Assembly (NCBI RefSeq): GCF_000025725.1
Contig: NC_013943.1
Location: forward strand, 2,480,001-2,544,000
DNA length: 64,000 bases
Origin: Denitrovibrio acetiphilus DSM 12809
GTDB lineage: Bacteria; Chrysiogenota; Deferribacteres; Deferribacterales; Geovibrionaceae
Reading direction: 5' to 3'
Shown: piece by piece, positions 1 to 9,595 of the stretch
How positions within the stretch are numbered: position 1 is the first letter of the stretch
Layout of the letters: each line of letters begins with the position of its first letter
The notes under the pieces: generated by a model
Databases searched by the model: none
What the model was told of the DNA's origin: nothing
What the model saw: only the letters and a program-made list of their open reading frames with translations
Position numbers and translations under genes: made by a program

Positions 1-452
1 CCTATCGTCCCGGGCTTATGAATTTCTCCGGGCATAATTCCCATCTTACATTCCCCAGGAGTGATAACCCCGGGGCAGTTGGGACCTACAAGCATGGTTC
101 TGGATGAGCTTGTTGTCATCAGTCTTTTAACCATGATCATATCTTTAACAGGGATGCCCTCTGTGATACATACACAAAGGTCGAGATTAGCATCAATAGA
201 TTCTATAACCGCATCAGCAGCATATGCAGGCGGAACATAAACAATGGAAGCATTCGCCCCTGTTTTTCTGATTGCCTCTTCCACTGTGTCAAACACCGGC
301 GTCCCGTCGACTTCGAGACCACCTTTGCCCGGTACAACACCGGCAACAATGTTTGTGCCGTACTCTTTCATCTTCTGTGCATGGAACCTGCCCTGAGAGC
401 CTGTAAGCCCCTGCACCAGAACTTTAGTTCTGTTATTAACAAGTATGCTCAT
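1..452 (-). CDS. sucD: Succinate-CoA ligase (ADP-forming) alpha subunit, partial
   Basis: Partial gene: only the N-terminal ~150 residues lie in the window, and it runs off the left edge. SucD binds CoA and, with SucC, interconverts succinyl-CoA and succinate with substrate-level phosphorylation in the TCA cycle. The N-terminal CoA-binding fold is clear ([12 protein letters not shown] near residue 15, then [12 protein letters not shown] near residue 120). The catalytic phospho-histidine region is outside the window. The ATG follows a GGAG ribosome site and starts 11 bases after the sucC stop, so the two subunits are co-translated from one leftward mRNA. Confidence 0.95.
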   Translation of the reverse strand, partial: MSILVNNRTKVLVQGLTGSQGRFHAQKMKEYGTNIVAGVVPGKGGLEVDGTPVFDTVEEAIRKTGANASIVYVPPAYAADAVIESIDANLDLCVCITEGIPVKDMIMVKRLMTTSSSRTMLVGPNCPGVITPGECKMGIMPGEIHKPGTI

Positions 453-463
453 CTGTGCTCTCC

Positions 464-1678
464 TTATTTAGCCTTGTTTCTGGGTGTTTTCTTTTTGTTT
501 TCAGCTTCTTCAGCAAGTTTTACAGCTTTTTCAGCCGCATCTGCCATAGTGTCGCCGGTAACAATGTTCAGACCGCTCTTACTCGCGCCGTCTTCCAGAA
601 TCTTTTTGCCTTCTTCGACATTCGTTCCATCGAGTCTGACAACGATGTACCTGTCTCCCGGAACTTCTTCAGAGGCCTTAAGTACACCCTGAGCTATGAG
701 GTCACAGCGGACAATACCGCCGAATATATTTACAAAAATCACCTTAACTTTTGGGTCTGTAAGGATAATTTTGAATGCTTCACGTACTTTGTTGACATCT
801 GCACCACCCCCTACATCAAGGAAGTTGGCAGGCTGTCCGCCATATGATTTTATGATGTCCATAGTAGCCATTGCAAGTCCGGCTCCGTTAACCATACAGC
901 CGATATTGCCTTCCATACTGACATAAGAGAGATCAAAGATACTGGCGCGAACTTCTTGCGGCTCGAGCTCACCATAATCTTTCATCTCTTCTATCGCTCT
1001 GTGTCTGAAAAGTGCGTTTTCGTCAACTGACATCTTGGCGTCGAGACAAACTATGTCCCCACTGCCTGTAACAACCAGAGGATTGATTTCAAGCATCATA
1101 CCGTCATGATCAATAAAACACTGGTATAATTTGTTTGTAACATCTGCGAATTTATTGAGGAGTGAAGAATCCAGCCCCATCTTTTTGGCAATTTTTCTTC
1201 CGAGAAACTGCCCCATCCCCGTCACAGGATTAATGCGCTCTTTTATAACTTTTTCCGGTGTTTTCGCAGCTACCTGCTCAATCTCAACACCGCCTTCTGA
1301 GCTTGCTATTATCATGTGCTGCTCAGAATCTCTGTCCACCAGGAAACTCACGTATATTTCCTGTTTAATGTCTGTAGCTTTTTCAACCAGAATCCTGCGG
1401 ACAATTTTGCCCTCATCTCCGGTCTGTTTGGTGACGATCTTCATACCAAGCATGTTGGCTGAAAGATCATAAAGATCGCTGAAGACATCAACAACTTTGA
1501 CGCCACCAGCCTTTCCTCTTCCCCCTGCGTGAACTTGAGCCTTTATCACCCATCGGTCACTGTGAAGTTCTTTAGCTACACGGAGTGCGTCGCTCGCAGT
1601 GGATGCTACACCACCGTCAGGGACGGGAACGCCGTATGTCCTGAGTAGGCCTTTGGCCTGAAATTCATGCAAATTCAT
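464..1678 (-). CDS. sucC: Succinate-CoA ligase beta subunit
   Basis: The beta subunit supplies the ATP-grasp domain and the nucleotide-binding part of the cytoplasmic SucCD enzyme. The protein is 404 aa. It starts [12 protein letters not shown], typical of SucC, has an ATP-grasp lysine region near [14 protein letters not shown] (about residues 46-60), and ends in the flavodoxin-like ligase domain with [12 protein letters not shown] near residue 320. It is slightly longer than the usual ~390 aa because of a lysine-rich tail ([10 protein letters not shown]), which is not conserved in the family. GGAAGGTG precedes the ATG. The gene sits 133 bases after mdh and directly before sucD. Confidence 0.97.
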   Translation of the reverse strand: MNLHEFQAKGLLRTYGVPVPDGGVASTASDALRVAKELHSDRWVIKAQVHAGGRGKAGGVKVVDVFSDLYDLSANMLGMKIVTKQTGDEGKIVRRILVEKATDIKQEIYVSFLVDRDSEQHMIIASSEGGVEIEQVAAKTPEKVIKERINPVTGMGQFLGRKIAKKMGLDSSLLNKFADVTNKLYQCFIDHDGMMLEINPLVVTGSGDIVCLDAKMSVDENALFRHRAIEEMKDYGELEPQEVRASIFDLSYVSMEGNIGCMVNGAGLAMATMDIIKSYGGQPANFLDVGGGADVNKVREAFKIILTDPKVKVIFVNIFGGIVRCDLIAQGVLKASEEVPGDRYIVVRLDGTNVEEGKKILEDGASKSGLNIVTGDTMADAAEKAVKLAEEAENKKKTPRNKAK

Positions 1679-1811
1679 GGCTCACCTTCCTTCAAATTTC
1701 TTCCAGAATCAATACCCGTATATACACCGAATATCCTTAGTCTACAAGACTTTTTGCAGTAAGTGAGCCATGATCACAATCTTTGTACTAATCGTGAACT
1801 TGCATTAACTA

Positions 1812-2792
1812 TTATTTAAGGAAGCTAAGTCTCTTAAGATCTTCAACAAGACCTTTAACTGAGTTAACAGATACATCAAACATGCCCTGCTCCTCATCAT
1901 TGAGATCAACTTCTATAATTTTTTCTATACCGTCTTTACCGAGTACACAAGGTACGCCAACATAGTATCCGCTTACACCATACTCACCGTTAAGCTGAGC
2001 ACAAACAGCAAGAACTCTTTTCTGGTCGCGCAGAACAGCTTCAGCCATCTGAATAGCAGAAGAAGCAGGAGAGTAGAAAGCTGAACCCTTTTTAAGGAGT
2101 GCAACAACTTCGCCGCCCGCCTTTTTAGTGCGCTCAACCATAGCATCCATAACTTCTTTAGCTTTTGCAGCGTTGCCGTATTTTTTCTCAAGCTGCTCCA
2201 TAACAGGCACACCGTTCACATTTGCATAACGCACAAGAGGAACCATAGTGTCGCCGTGACCGCCGAGAACCATAGCATTAACATCTTTAACAGACACGCC
2301 AAGTTCCCAAGCTATGAATGTAGCGAAACGTGATGAATCGAGTACACCTGCCTGACCGTAAACTCTGCTTGCAGGAATACCGGAAACTTCCTGAAGGAGT
2401 GTCACCATAGCATCAAGCGGGTTAGAAATAACTATTACGTGAGCTTCGGGGCAATATTTACCGATGTTCTCACCGACAGTTTTGATGATGTTAGCGTTTG
2501 TTGTGAGGAGGTCATCCCTGCTCATACCAGGTTTTCTTGGAAGTCCTGCTGTAACGATAACTACATCAGCGCCTTCAAGACAAGCGTAGTCGTTAGAACC
2601 TTCAAGCTTAACATCGAATCCGTCAACGCGTGAAGCTTCAACGATATCGAGCTGTTTCCCCTGTGGAAGGTCTTCAACGATATCAAACATAACTACATCG
2701 CCAAGCTCTTTAAGAGCTGCAAGCTGGGAAAGAACACCACCGATGTTACCACCGCCGACAAGGGCGATCTTTGGTCTTGTGAATTTAGACAT
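1812..2792 (-). CDS. mdh: Malate dehydrogenase (LDH-like type)
   Basis: NAD-dependent malate dehydrogenase, 326 aa, which oxidises malate to oxaloacetate in the TCA cycle. The Rossmann glycine motif GGGNIGG is near residue 14 and is followed by the NAD-selecting acidic residue (FDIVE). Substrate-binding arginines lie in [11 protein letters not shown] (about residues 85-95); the R in the first position indicates malate rather than lactate specificity. The catalytic histidine is in [10 protein letters not shown] near residue 180. The gene is preceded by a GAGGAG ribosome site and a strong hairpin, and lies 68 bases downstream of icd in the same orientation. Confidence 0.97.
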   Translation of the reverse strand: MSKFTRPKIALVGGGNIGGVLSQLAALKELGDVVMFDIVEDLPQGKQLDIVEASRVDGFDVKLEGSNDYACLEGADVVIVTAGLPRKPGMSRDDLLTTNANIIKTVGENIGKYCPEAHVIVISNPLDAMVTLLQEVSGIPASRVYGQAGVLDSSRFATFIAWELGVSVKDVNAMVLGGHGDTMVPLVRYANVNGVPVMEQLEKKYGNAAKAKEVMDAMVERTKKAGGEVVALLKKGSAFYSPASSAIQMAEAVLRDQKRVLAVCAQLNGEYGVSGYYVGVPCVLGKDGIEKIIEVDLNDEEQGMFDVSVNSVKGLVEDLKRLSFLK

Positions 2793-2813
2793 TTATATTC
2801 TCCTCAGTTTATT

Positions 2814-2841
2814 AAGCCGCCGAAACATACTCCGACGGCTT
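2814..2841 (-). terminator. Hairpin between icd and mdh
   Basis: A 9-bp stem (AAGCCGTCG paired with CGGCGGCTT, one G-U) with a 10-base loop lies between the icd stop and the mdh ribosome site. On the minus strand it is followed by TAATAAA, not a U-run. It may be a partial terminator or an mRNA-processing/stabilising hairpin that sets the icd:mdh ratio. The structure is read from sequence; the function is inferred. Confidence 0.45.
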
Positions 2842-2860
2842 CATTATTTCGATTATGCTA

Positions 2861-5131
<2,271 letters not shown>

Positions 5132-5191
5132 CTATGAAATACAGTGCTAACCTTTAGCATCACGTAATTATAATGGCATTTCGTTTTCTAC

Positions 5192-5210
5192 ACTGTATAC
5201 AGTATACACA
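5192..5210. promoter_or_regulatory. Operator-like palindrome upstream of icd
   Basis: Half-sites ACTGTAT and ATACACA are separated by 5 bases (ACAGT). The site overlaps the -10 of the predicted icd promoter by two bases and covers the region around its start point, about 100 bases before the icd ATG. The same architecture recurs upstream of acnB (12273-12291) and fumA (17307-17325). Position and similarity are seen in the sequence; repressor binding is inferred. Confidence 0.6.
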
Positions 5211-5236
5211 TATACTTTCAACACACCATTTGTCAA
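5209..5236 (-). promoter_or_regulatory. Predicted sigma70 promoter of icd operon
   Basis: On the minus strand a perfect TTGACA (5236-5231) is followed after 16 bases by TATATG (5214-5209). The leader to the icd ATG would be about 110 bases. The palindrome at 5192-5210 lies on and just downstream of the -10, the layout expected for repression. Confidence 0.5.
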
Positions 5237-5239
5237 GCA

Positions 5240-5660
5240 TTATCAGGCCTGACAGTGGTAAAACAATATTTACTTTTTATTTCCTCAAGAGCCACAATCC
5301 TTTGCAGACAAGGATTATTTTTTATTGTTTTAGTGTAATATCAGCTACGCCTCAGCACTAAATCCGGCAAGCATAATATTGCATTATAACAACTATACAT
5401 TTTTAAAATACCGTTCAACCTTACCTCCATAACGCAAAAGCTTTACGAGCATATGTAAACCTAAACCGATAAACATCATTTTCATTTAAACATTTTATTT
5501 GTCTCTTTATGTATATAGGTTTAAAAACAGACTTACACTCCTGAACTTCATGACAGTAGAATGCATTATTATACATTATTCATAGATTTTCCAGTTTACG
5601 TTTAATTATATATTAAAATTATCTCATTCAGGCATTTCTCATTCAAAATTAGTGTTTCAT
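5240..5660. other. AT-rich intergenic DNA without a visible gene
   Basis: This is most of the long divergent gap between icd and the caspase operon. It is very AT-rich and has short ORFs only, without ribosome sites or family resemblance. I see no tRNA, riboswitch or mobile element remnant here. The only structured part of the gap is the candidate small RNA immediately to the right. Confidence 0.5.
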
Positions 5661-5667
5661 ATCGAAC

Positions 5668-5697
5668 AAAAAAAAATAATGTGTTTTCCACATTATT
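5668..5697 (-). terminator. Rho-independent terminator, minus strand
   Basis: A 9-bp perfect stem with a 5-base loop is followed by a T7 tract on the minus strand. No annotated leftward gene lies between it and the caspase gene start at 5901, so it implies a non-coding leftward transcript. On the plus strand the hairpin lacks a U-run. Confidence 0.6.
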
Positions 5698-5785
5698 CAT
5701 ATACAACTATTATAAACTAATAATTATTCAGACGTAACTTTCAGGCTGAACAAAGTCACGTTTGCTGCAAGTTCACAAATATATG
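5668..5785 (-). ncRNA. Candidate small RNA with intrinsic terminator
   Basis: On the minus strand a 10-bp hairpin (5761-5732, ACGTGACTTT with AAAGTTACGT, 10-base loop) is followed by a terminator hairpin (5697-5675, AATAATGTG with CACATTATT) and a run of seven further T residues (5674-5668). In the first hairpin the fifth pair is G-U on the minus strand but an A-C mismatch on the plus strand, which favours a minus-strand RNA. A weak promoter (TTTAAC, 18 bases, TATATT) would start a transcript of roughly 110-120 bases near 5785. No ORF is present. The 5' end is a guess. Confidence 0.35.
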
Positions 5786-5900
5786 TTTTTATTAAATATT
5801 AGTTAAATCACAAATGATACTGGTAATATTTACTAAATACTGAATTGATTTGCATCTTATGATAGTATACTATTATGATACTAAATGTGAAGGTTTGTCT

Positions 5901-7460
5901 ATGTTTCAAAAAACAGCTCCGGTATTTCTCTTCATATTCTATGCACTTTTCTTAACCACTCCATCCTCTTATGCGGACCAGCGTGCAATATCTTTCACAA
6001 AGGATGCTGCTAAAGAAGAAAAACGTATAGCAGTCCTTATAGGAAATTCGAACTACAACTCTGCCCCCCTCAAAAACCCTGTAAACGACACTAGATCATT
6101 ATCTTCAACCCTGCGCAGCCTTGGTTTCAAAGTACACGATTATTATGATCTGAGCAGAGACGATATAAAAAGAGTGAGCGGTCTACTCTCTGAGAAACAA
6201 AACTCAGGCGGCACAGCACTCTTCTACTACGCCGGACACGGCATACAGTCTGCAGGAAACAACTATATGATCCCAGTGAATGCAGATATTAAAACCGAAT
6301 CAGACCTTGAGTTTGAAGCGGTAAGCCTTGACATGGTTTTTGCAAAGATGGAACAGGCTGGAAACAGAGTTAATATTGTAATTCTTGACGCATGCCGGAA
6401 CAATCCGTTCTCACGCAGCTACCGAACACAGATACAAGGACTTGCAACAGTCAGCGCCCCCGCAGGAAGCTTTATTGCATATGCCACTTCACCAGGCAAG
6501 GTAGCGGCAGACGGAGAAGGAGATAACAGTATTTTTACCAGTTCACTAATAAATGTACTTGAAAAGACTCAGGGCATTCCCATTGAGCAGATATTCAAAT
6601 TTGTCCGGTCAGAAGTCAGACAGGCAACCGGAGGCGAACAAATCCCATGGACGTCTTCAAGTATGGAGGGGGATTTTTTCTTCACCCATTCAACAGTACC
6701 AAAAGTTAATATTCAGTTAGCTTCACCTGCACGCCCCCAGAAAGTCAGAACATCATCCAACCGCCTGAATTTTTTTACTGATAATTATACAGGAATAAAA
6801 CTCGCCAAAATTTCTGCAGGATGCTTCATGATGGGCAGTTCATCATACGAAAAAAACGTACAGGCTGATGAAATTCCGCTGCACAGGGTATGCCTTGGCG
6901 AGTTCTATATTGGAACACATGAAGTAACACAGGGGCAGTGGACAAAAGTTATGGGGATCAATCCCTCAGCTTTTCAGGACTGCGGAGCAGACTGTCCGGT
7001 TGAGAATATCTCGTGGAACGACACTCAGGCATTTATCACCAAACTTAATAAGATAACCGGTAAAAACTTCAGACTACCCACTGAGGCAGAGTGGGAGTTT
7101 GCCGCAAAAGAACGTGGACAGATGCCGACCACCCCGCAGTCAATTGAAAAACTTGCATGGTACAAAAACAATGCAGAGAATAAAACACACAAAACCGGTG
7201 GCAAAGCTCCAAATTCACTGGGACTTTACGATACACTAGGTAATGTTCAAGAGTGGTGCTCAGACAACTACGAATTCGGCTATTACAGTTTTTCACCCCT
7301 TAACAATCCTCAGGGGGCTGAAGCAAGCCCCAGAAAAGTTTTACGCGGAGGCTCATGGGTTGGAGACAACAGTAAAGTCAGACTGACCAACCGCAGAGCT
7401 ATTAATGCTGACGGAACAGGTCCATACATAGGTTTCAGGCTGGTCATGACCGATAATTAA
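5901..7460 (+). CDS. Secreted caspase-like (C14) protein with C-terminal SUMF1/FGE-type domain
   Basis: 519 aa. I use the ATG at 5901 because it directly begins a signal peptide (hydrophobic residues 7-20, likely cleavage after SSYA at 25); an in-frame ATG 17 codons upstream would bury it. Residues ~40-240 are a peptidase C14 p20 domain with the His in YYAGHG (H113) and Cys in LDACRNNPF (C165), so the dyad is intact. Residues ~300-519 are a formylglycine-generating/SUMF1-like fold (GCFMMGS, GTHEVTQGQW, RLPTEAEWEFAA, GNVQEWCSD, RGGSW, GFRLV). The C-terminal region lacks the paired cysteines of active FGE, so it is probably a binding domain. It heads an operon with three lipoproteins, suggesting a periplasmic/envelope role. 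Confidence 0.88.
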   Translation: MFQKTAPVFLFIFYALFLTTPSSYADQRAISFTKDAAKEEKRIAVLIGNSNYNSAPLKNPVNDTRSLSSTLRSLGFKVHDYYDLSRDDIKRVSGLLSEKQNSGGTALFYYAGHGIQSAGNNYMIPVNADIKTESDLEFEAVSLDMVFAKMEQAGNRVNIVILDACRNNPFSRSYRTQIQGLATVSAPAGSFIAYATSPGKVAADGEGDNSIFTSSLINVLEKTQGIPIEQIFKFVRSEVRQATGGEQIPWTSSSMEGDFFFTHSTVPKVNIQLASPARPQKVRTSSNRLNFFTDNYTGIKLAKISAGCFMMGSSSYEKNVQADEIPLHRVCLGEFYIGTHEVTQGQWTKVMGINPSAFQDCGADCPVENISWNDTQAFITKLNKITGKNFRLPTEAEWEFAAKERGQMPTTPQSIEKLAWYKNNAENKTHKTGGKAPNSLGLYDTLGNVQEWCSDNYEFGYYSFSPLNNPQGAEASPRKVLRGGSWVGDNSKVRLTNRRAINADGTGPYIGFRLVMTDN

Positions 7461-7497
7461 ATTTCATGTCTATTTTTATAATAAGGAGGGAACTATT

Positions 7498-7917
7498 TTG
7501 AAAAAATTAATTATGCTATTAGCTTTTGCGGTATTCATCATCTCAGGATGTGCCTCTACAAACAAAAGACCTTTTGTGGAAATCACAGATATTCCACAGG
7601 GGAGAGGCGTGGTTTACATATACATGCCACAAAAAAAGAATCTGCTTCAAACAGCAGAGGTCAGAGTCGATAATTCCGAAGCCATAGGTACATATGTAGG
7701 CAATATACTCAAGGGCACTTATATACCTTATATCGCACCTCTCGGCGAGAACCTGTTCAAAATAGGAAATAAGGCAATCAGCCTGAACGTTATAGAAAAT
7801 GAAGCAAGCTTTATAAAGATTGAGTCATATAAAGTCTTCTTCAAAATGAACATTAAGCTGGCAGAAATAGACCCGTCTGCCGGATTTGTGCACATAAGAA
7901 CAACTCAGCAGAGATAA
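7498..7917 (+). CDS. DUF2846-like lipoprotein
   Basis: 139 aa with a TTG start set by a strong AAGGAGGG site seven bases upstream. The signal peptide ends in the lipobox ISGC (Cys about residue 18), so the mature protein should be lipid-anchored. After it comes a beta-rich domain with GRGVVYIYMPQ near residue 40, resembling the DUF2846 family of small periplasmic proteins. That family has no known function. The gene lies 37 bases after the caspase/SUMF1 gene and 16 before the next small lipoprotein, so co-transcription is likely. Confidence 0.75.
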   Translation: MKKLIMLLAFAVFIISGCASTNKRPFVEITDIPQGRGVVYIYMPQKKNLLQTAEVRVDNSEAIGTYVGNILKGTYIPYIAPLGENLFKIGNKAISLNVIENEASFIKIESYKVFFKMNIKLAEIDPSAGFVHIRTTQQR

Positions 7918-7933
7918 ATTAGGAGTAAAAACT

Positions 7934-8059
7934 ATGAAAAGATTACTGTTGCTGGCCATAGCACTGACAATTCTGGCCGTGGGGTGCGGCCCTGTAAAGC
8001 AGACTGTCCCGACAAGGACAACAATAACCAAATACACTGTAGATACAGACTGTAAATAG
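7934..8059 (+). CDS. 41-aa lipoprotein
   Basis: A very short gene of 41 codons. The ATG follows TTAGGAG. The protein has a lysine/arginine N-terminus, a hydrophobic stretch and lipobox LAVGC (Cys at residue 18), then about 23 polar residues rich in Thr ending TDCK. It resembles small entericidin-like lipoproteins only in layout. It lies between two other lipoprotein genes with 15-16-base gaps and so belongs to the caspase operon. Function unknown. Confidence 0.65.
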   Translation: MKRLLLLAIALTILAVGCGPVKQTVPTRTTITKYTVDTDCK

Positions 8060-8073
8060 GTCGGGAGAAAATT

Positions 8074-8826
8074 ATGAAAAAAATACTAATTCTAATTACA
8101 ATTGTTTCTGCTATCTTTATAGCGGGATGTGCACCTTCTGCCGTCAACTATACAAATATCAGCTCAATGGATCTGCCGGTAAAAAAATACCCTTCAAGAG
8201 AGAATCTTTCCGATCTCTCACTCGCTATAGCAAAACCTGAGGTCACAATTTCTTTCAAAGCATCAAACTCGCTGAAACTCGCTCTGCGAAAAAGAATAGC
8301 GCAGGATGCATACATTCTCGCCTGTCACCTAACCCAAGAGATGAGAAAGATACTAGTAGCAAAAGGGTTTACCATAACAGATACATTTGACAACCTTAAT
8401 GCAATGACATTTACCCAGAAACGGAACACCAGTGCGCTTTTCACGGCTTTCATCAGTATCGAAATAAATGAAGAAACACTGTCAGACCTGGTGGACTATG
8501 TGCCACAACTTGCTCACGGCGTTATCAGTTCAAAAGCAAAACTTCAGATTGCAACCATTGAGCCATTGTCAGGTGAGATTGTCTGGCTAAAAAATGTTCC
8601 TGTACAAGACAGCGACATCCAACTCCAGTATCCCTACTGGGCAAGCATGAATGCGTCTGAAACACAGATACCTGTGGAACTTTCCGGAACAGTTAACTCT
8701 ATTGATGATATTTTCAAACAGACAAACGAAAAGATAACTCAGGCAGTAGACTCATTTGTAAGCGTTGATGAATTCATGTTTCTCAACACTGATATTAAAA
8801 AACTCAAAAAGATCAAACGCTATTAG
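8074..8826 (+). CDS. HpaA/NLBH-like lipoprotein
   Basis: 250 aa with signal peptide and lipobox IAGC (Cys about residue 19). From residue ~95 it resembles the neuraminyllactose-binding hemagglutinin family (HpaA of Helicobacter). Shared features are a GFTITDTFDNL block followed by MTFTQKR, an IEPLSGEIVW block near residue 170, and a lysine-rich C-terminal helix. Family assignment is from remembered motif order, not a search. It is the last gene of the caspase/lipoprotein operon, preceded by GGGAG, and is followed by hairpins at 8840-8938. A surface or periplasmic-facing lipoprotein is likely; adhesion activity should not be assumed. Confidence 0.65.
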   Translation: MKKILILITIVSAIFIAGCAPSAVNYTNISSMDLPVKKYPSRENLSDLSLAIAKPEVTISFKASNSLKLALRKRIAQDAYILACHLTQEMRKILVAKGFTITDTFDNLNAMTFTQKRNTSALFTAFISIEINEETLSDLVDYVPQLAHGVISSKAKLQIATIEPLSGEIVWLKNVPVQDSDIQLQYPYWASMNASETQIPVELSGTVNSIDDIFKQTNEKITQAVDSFVSVDEFMFLNTDIKKLKKIKRY

Positions 8827-8911
8827 GCTAACTGCAAAAAAATCAGATCTGAAAAAGCTTCGTTCTGCCTGTTTTATACAGCTAAAGCTTCCGATTCAGA
8901 TTTCAACCATA

Positions 8912-8938
8912 AGGCTGCTCTTTTTTTCAGGGCAGCCT
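8912..8938 (+). terminator. Hairpin downstream of lipoprotein operon
   Basis: AGGCTGCTC pairs with GGGCAGCCT (one G-U) around a T-rich 9-base loop. It lies between the rightward lipoprotein operon and the leftward hemerythrin-like gene. An imperfect longer hairpin (8840-8900) precedes it. The following bases (GTTTCAG) are only weakly U-rich, so efficiency is uncertain. Confidence 0.45.
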
Positions 8939-8957
8939 GTTTCAGTTATGCATAAAA

Positions 8958-9362
8958 TTATACGGAACTAAGCCTTTCATAGAGCGGATAAAGCTGTATC
9001 TCCTCTTTCCTTATGCGCATTCTCAGGCTGGAGATAATCCTTCCCAGCTCTTTAGCGTATTCCATATCTATCTCGGCAGTCCCTGCTCTGTTTATAAAAT
9101 CTATGACAGTTGCAGAAAGACCTTTCATCTCAGAAGAAAACTCATCAACGATTTTAGATGAATAAGCTTCACCTGCGGACAGTTTTTTAAGCTCAGGGTA
9201 AAGCCTGCTGTCCTCTTTGCGCAGATGTTCGGTCAGGAGCATTTTACCTTCCATCAGCTTACTGCGCCCGGCATCTGTTGCTAACCCAAGCTTCTGAGCA
9301 TCCAGCATTATATTCAGTAGTTTTTCGTGATCATTTTTCAGCTCTTTTACCAAATCACTCAT
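8958..9362 (-). CDS. Hemerythrin-like (HHE) protein with reduced ligand set
   Basis: 134 aa from an ATG preceded by AGAGGTG; a longer in-frame reading would start 36 codons upstream inside the acnB terminator and is rejected. The four-helix HHE pattern is recognisable: NDHEKL near residue 11, LTEHLRKEDSRLYPEL near 43-58 and RIRKEEIQLYPLYE near 120. Only two histidines (about 12 and 46) exist in the whole protein; the last helix has Arg where HHE proteins carry His. A classical diiron, oxygen-binding site needs about five, so function may be structural or regulatory. It is a single gene between acnB and the lipoprotein operon. Confidence 0.7.
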   Translation of the reverse strand: MSDLVKELKNDHEKLLNIMLDAQKLGLATDAGRSKLMEGKMLLTEHLRKEDSRLYPELKKLSAGEAYSSKIVDEFSSEMKGLSATVIDFINRAGTAEIDMEYAKELGRIISSLRMRIRKEEIQLYPLYERLSSV

Positions 9363-9445
9363 TCGAACACCTCTGTTATCTATTTTAAATAGGGTACACC
9401 GGGTGCCCTGCAAGACTGCTTGACCTGCATCAATTACACGACAAA

Positions 9446-9477
9446 AAAAGGGCTGAACCTTTCGGAACAACCCTTTT
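9446..9477 (-). terminator. Intrinsic terminator of acnB
   Basis: Reading leftward from the acnB stop, AAAAGGGTTG pairs with CAGCCCTTTT (10 bp, one G-U), capped by an inner CC-GAAA-GG and followed by more T residues. It is near-symmetric, so it could also act on rightward transcripts. Confidence 0.8.
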
Positions 9478-9595
9478 ATATTTCATCTGTTGTCATTGCT
9501 AAGCCCTGAAACACTTGTAGCAATAGCCCCTTAACCAGAGACTGCCTCTTCGAATCAGGCTTTCAAGCAGTGACGTTTTTTCTCTTTATACTCGA

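Noticed and set aside
1730-1770. Small AGTCT/AGACT hairpin between mdh and sucC
   Set aside because: Only 5 bp with a 3-base loop, and the U-run lies on the strand opposite to transcription.
5850-5900. Upstream ATG giving a 17-residue longer caspase protein
   Set aside because: The extension precedes and would disrupt a good signal peptide, and it has no ribosome site.
9390-9415. Palindrome-like GGGTACACCGGGTGCCC upstream of the hemerythrin-like gene
   Set aside because: Imperfect symmetry and no second copy; promoter elements around it are weak, so I do not call an operator.
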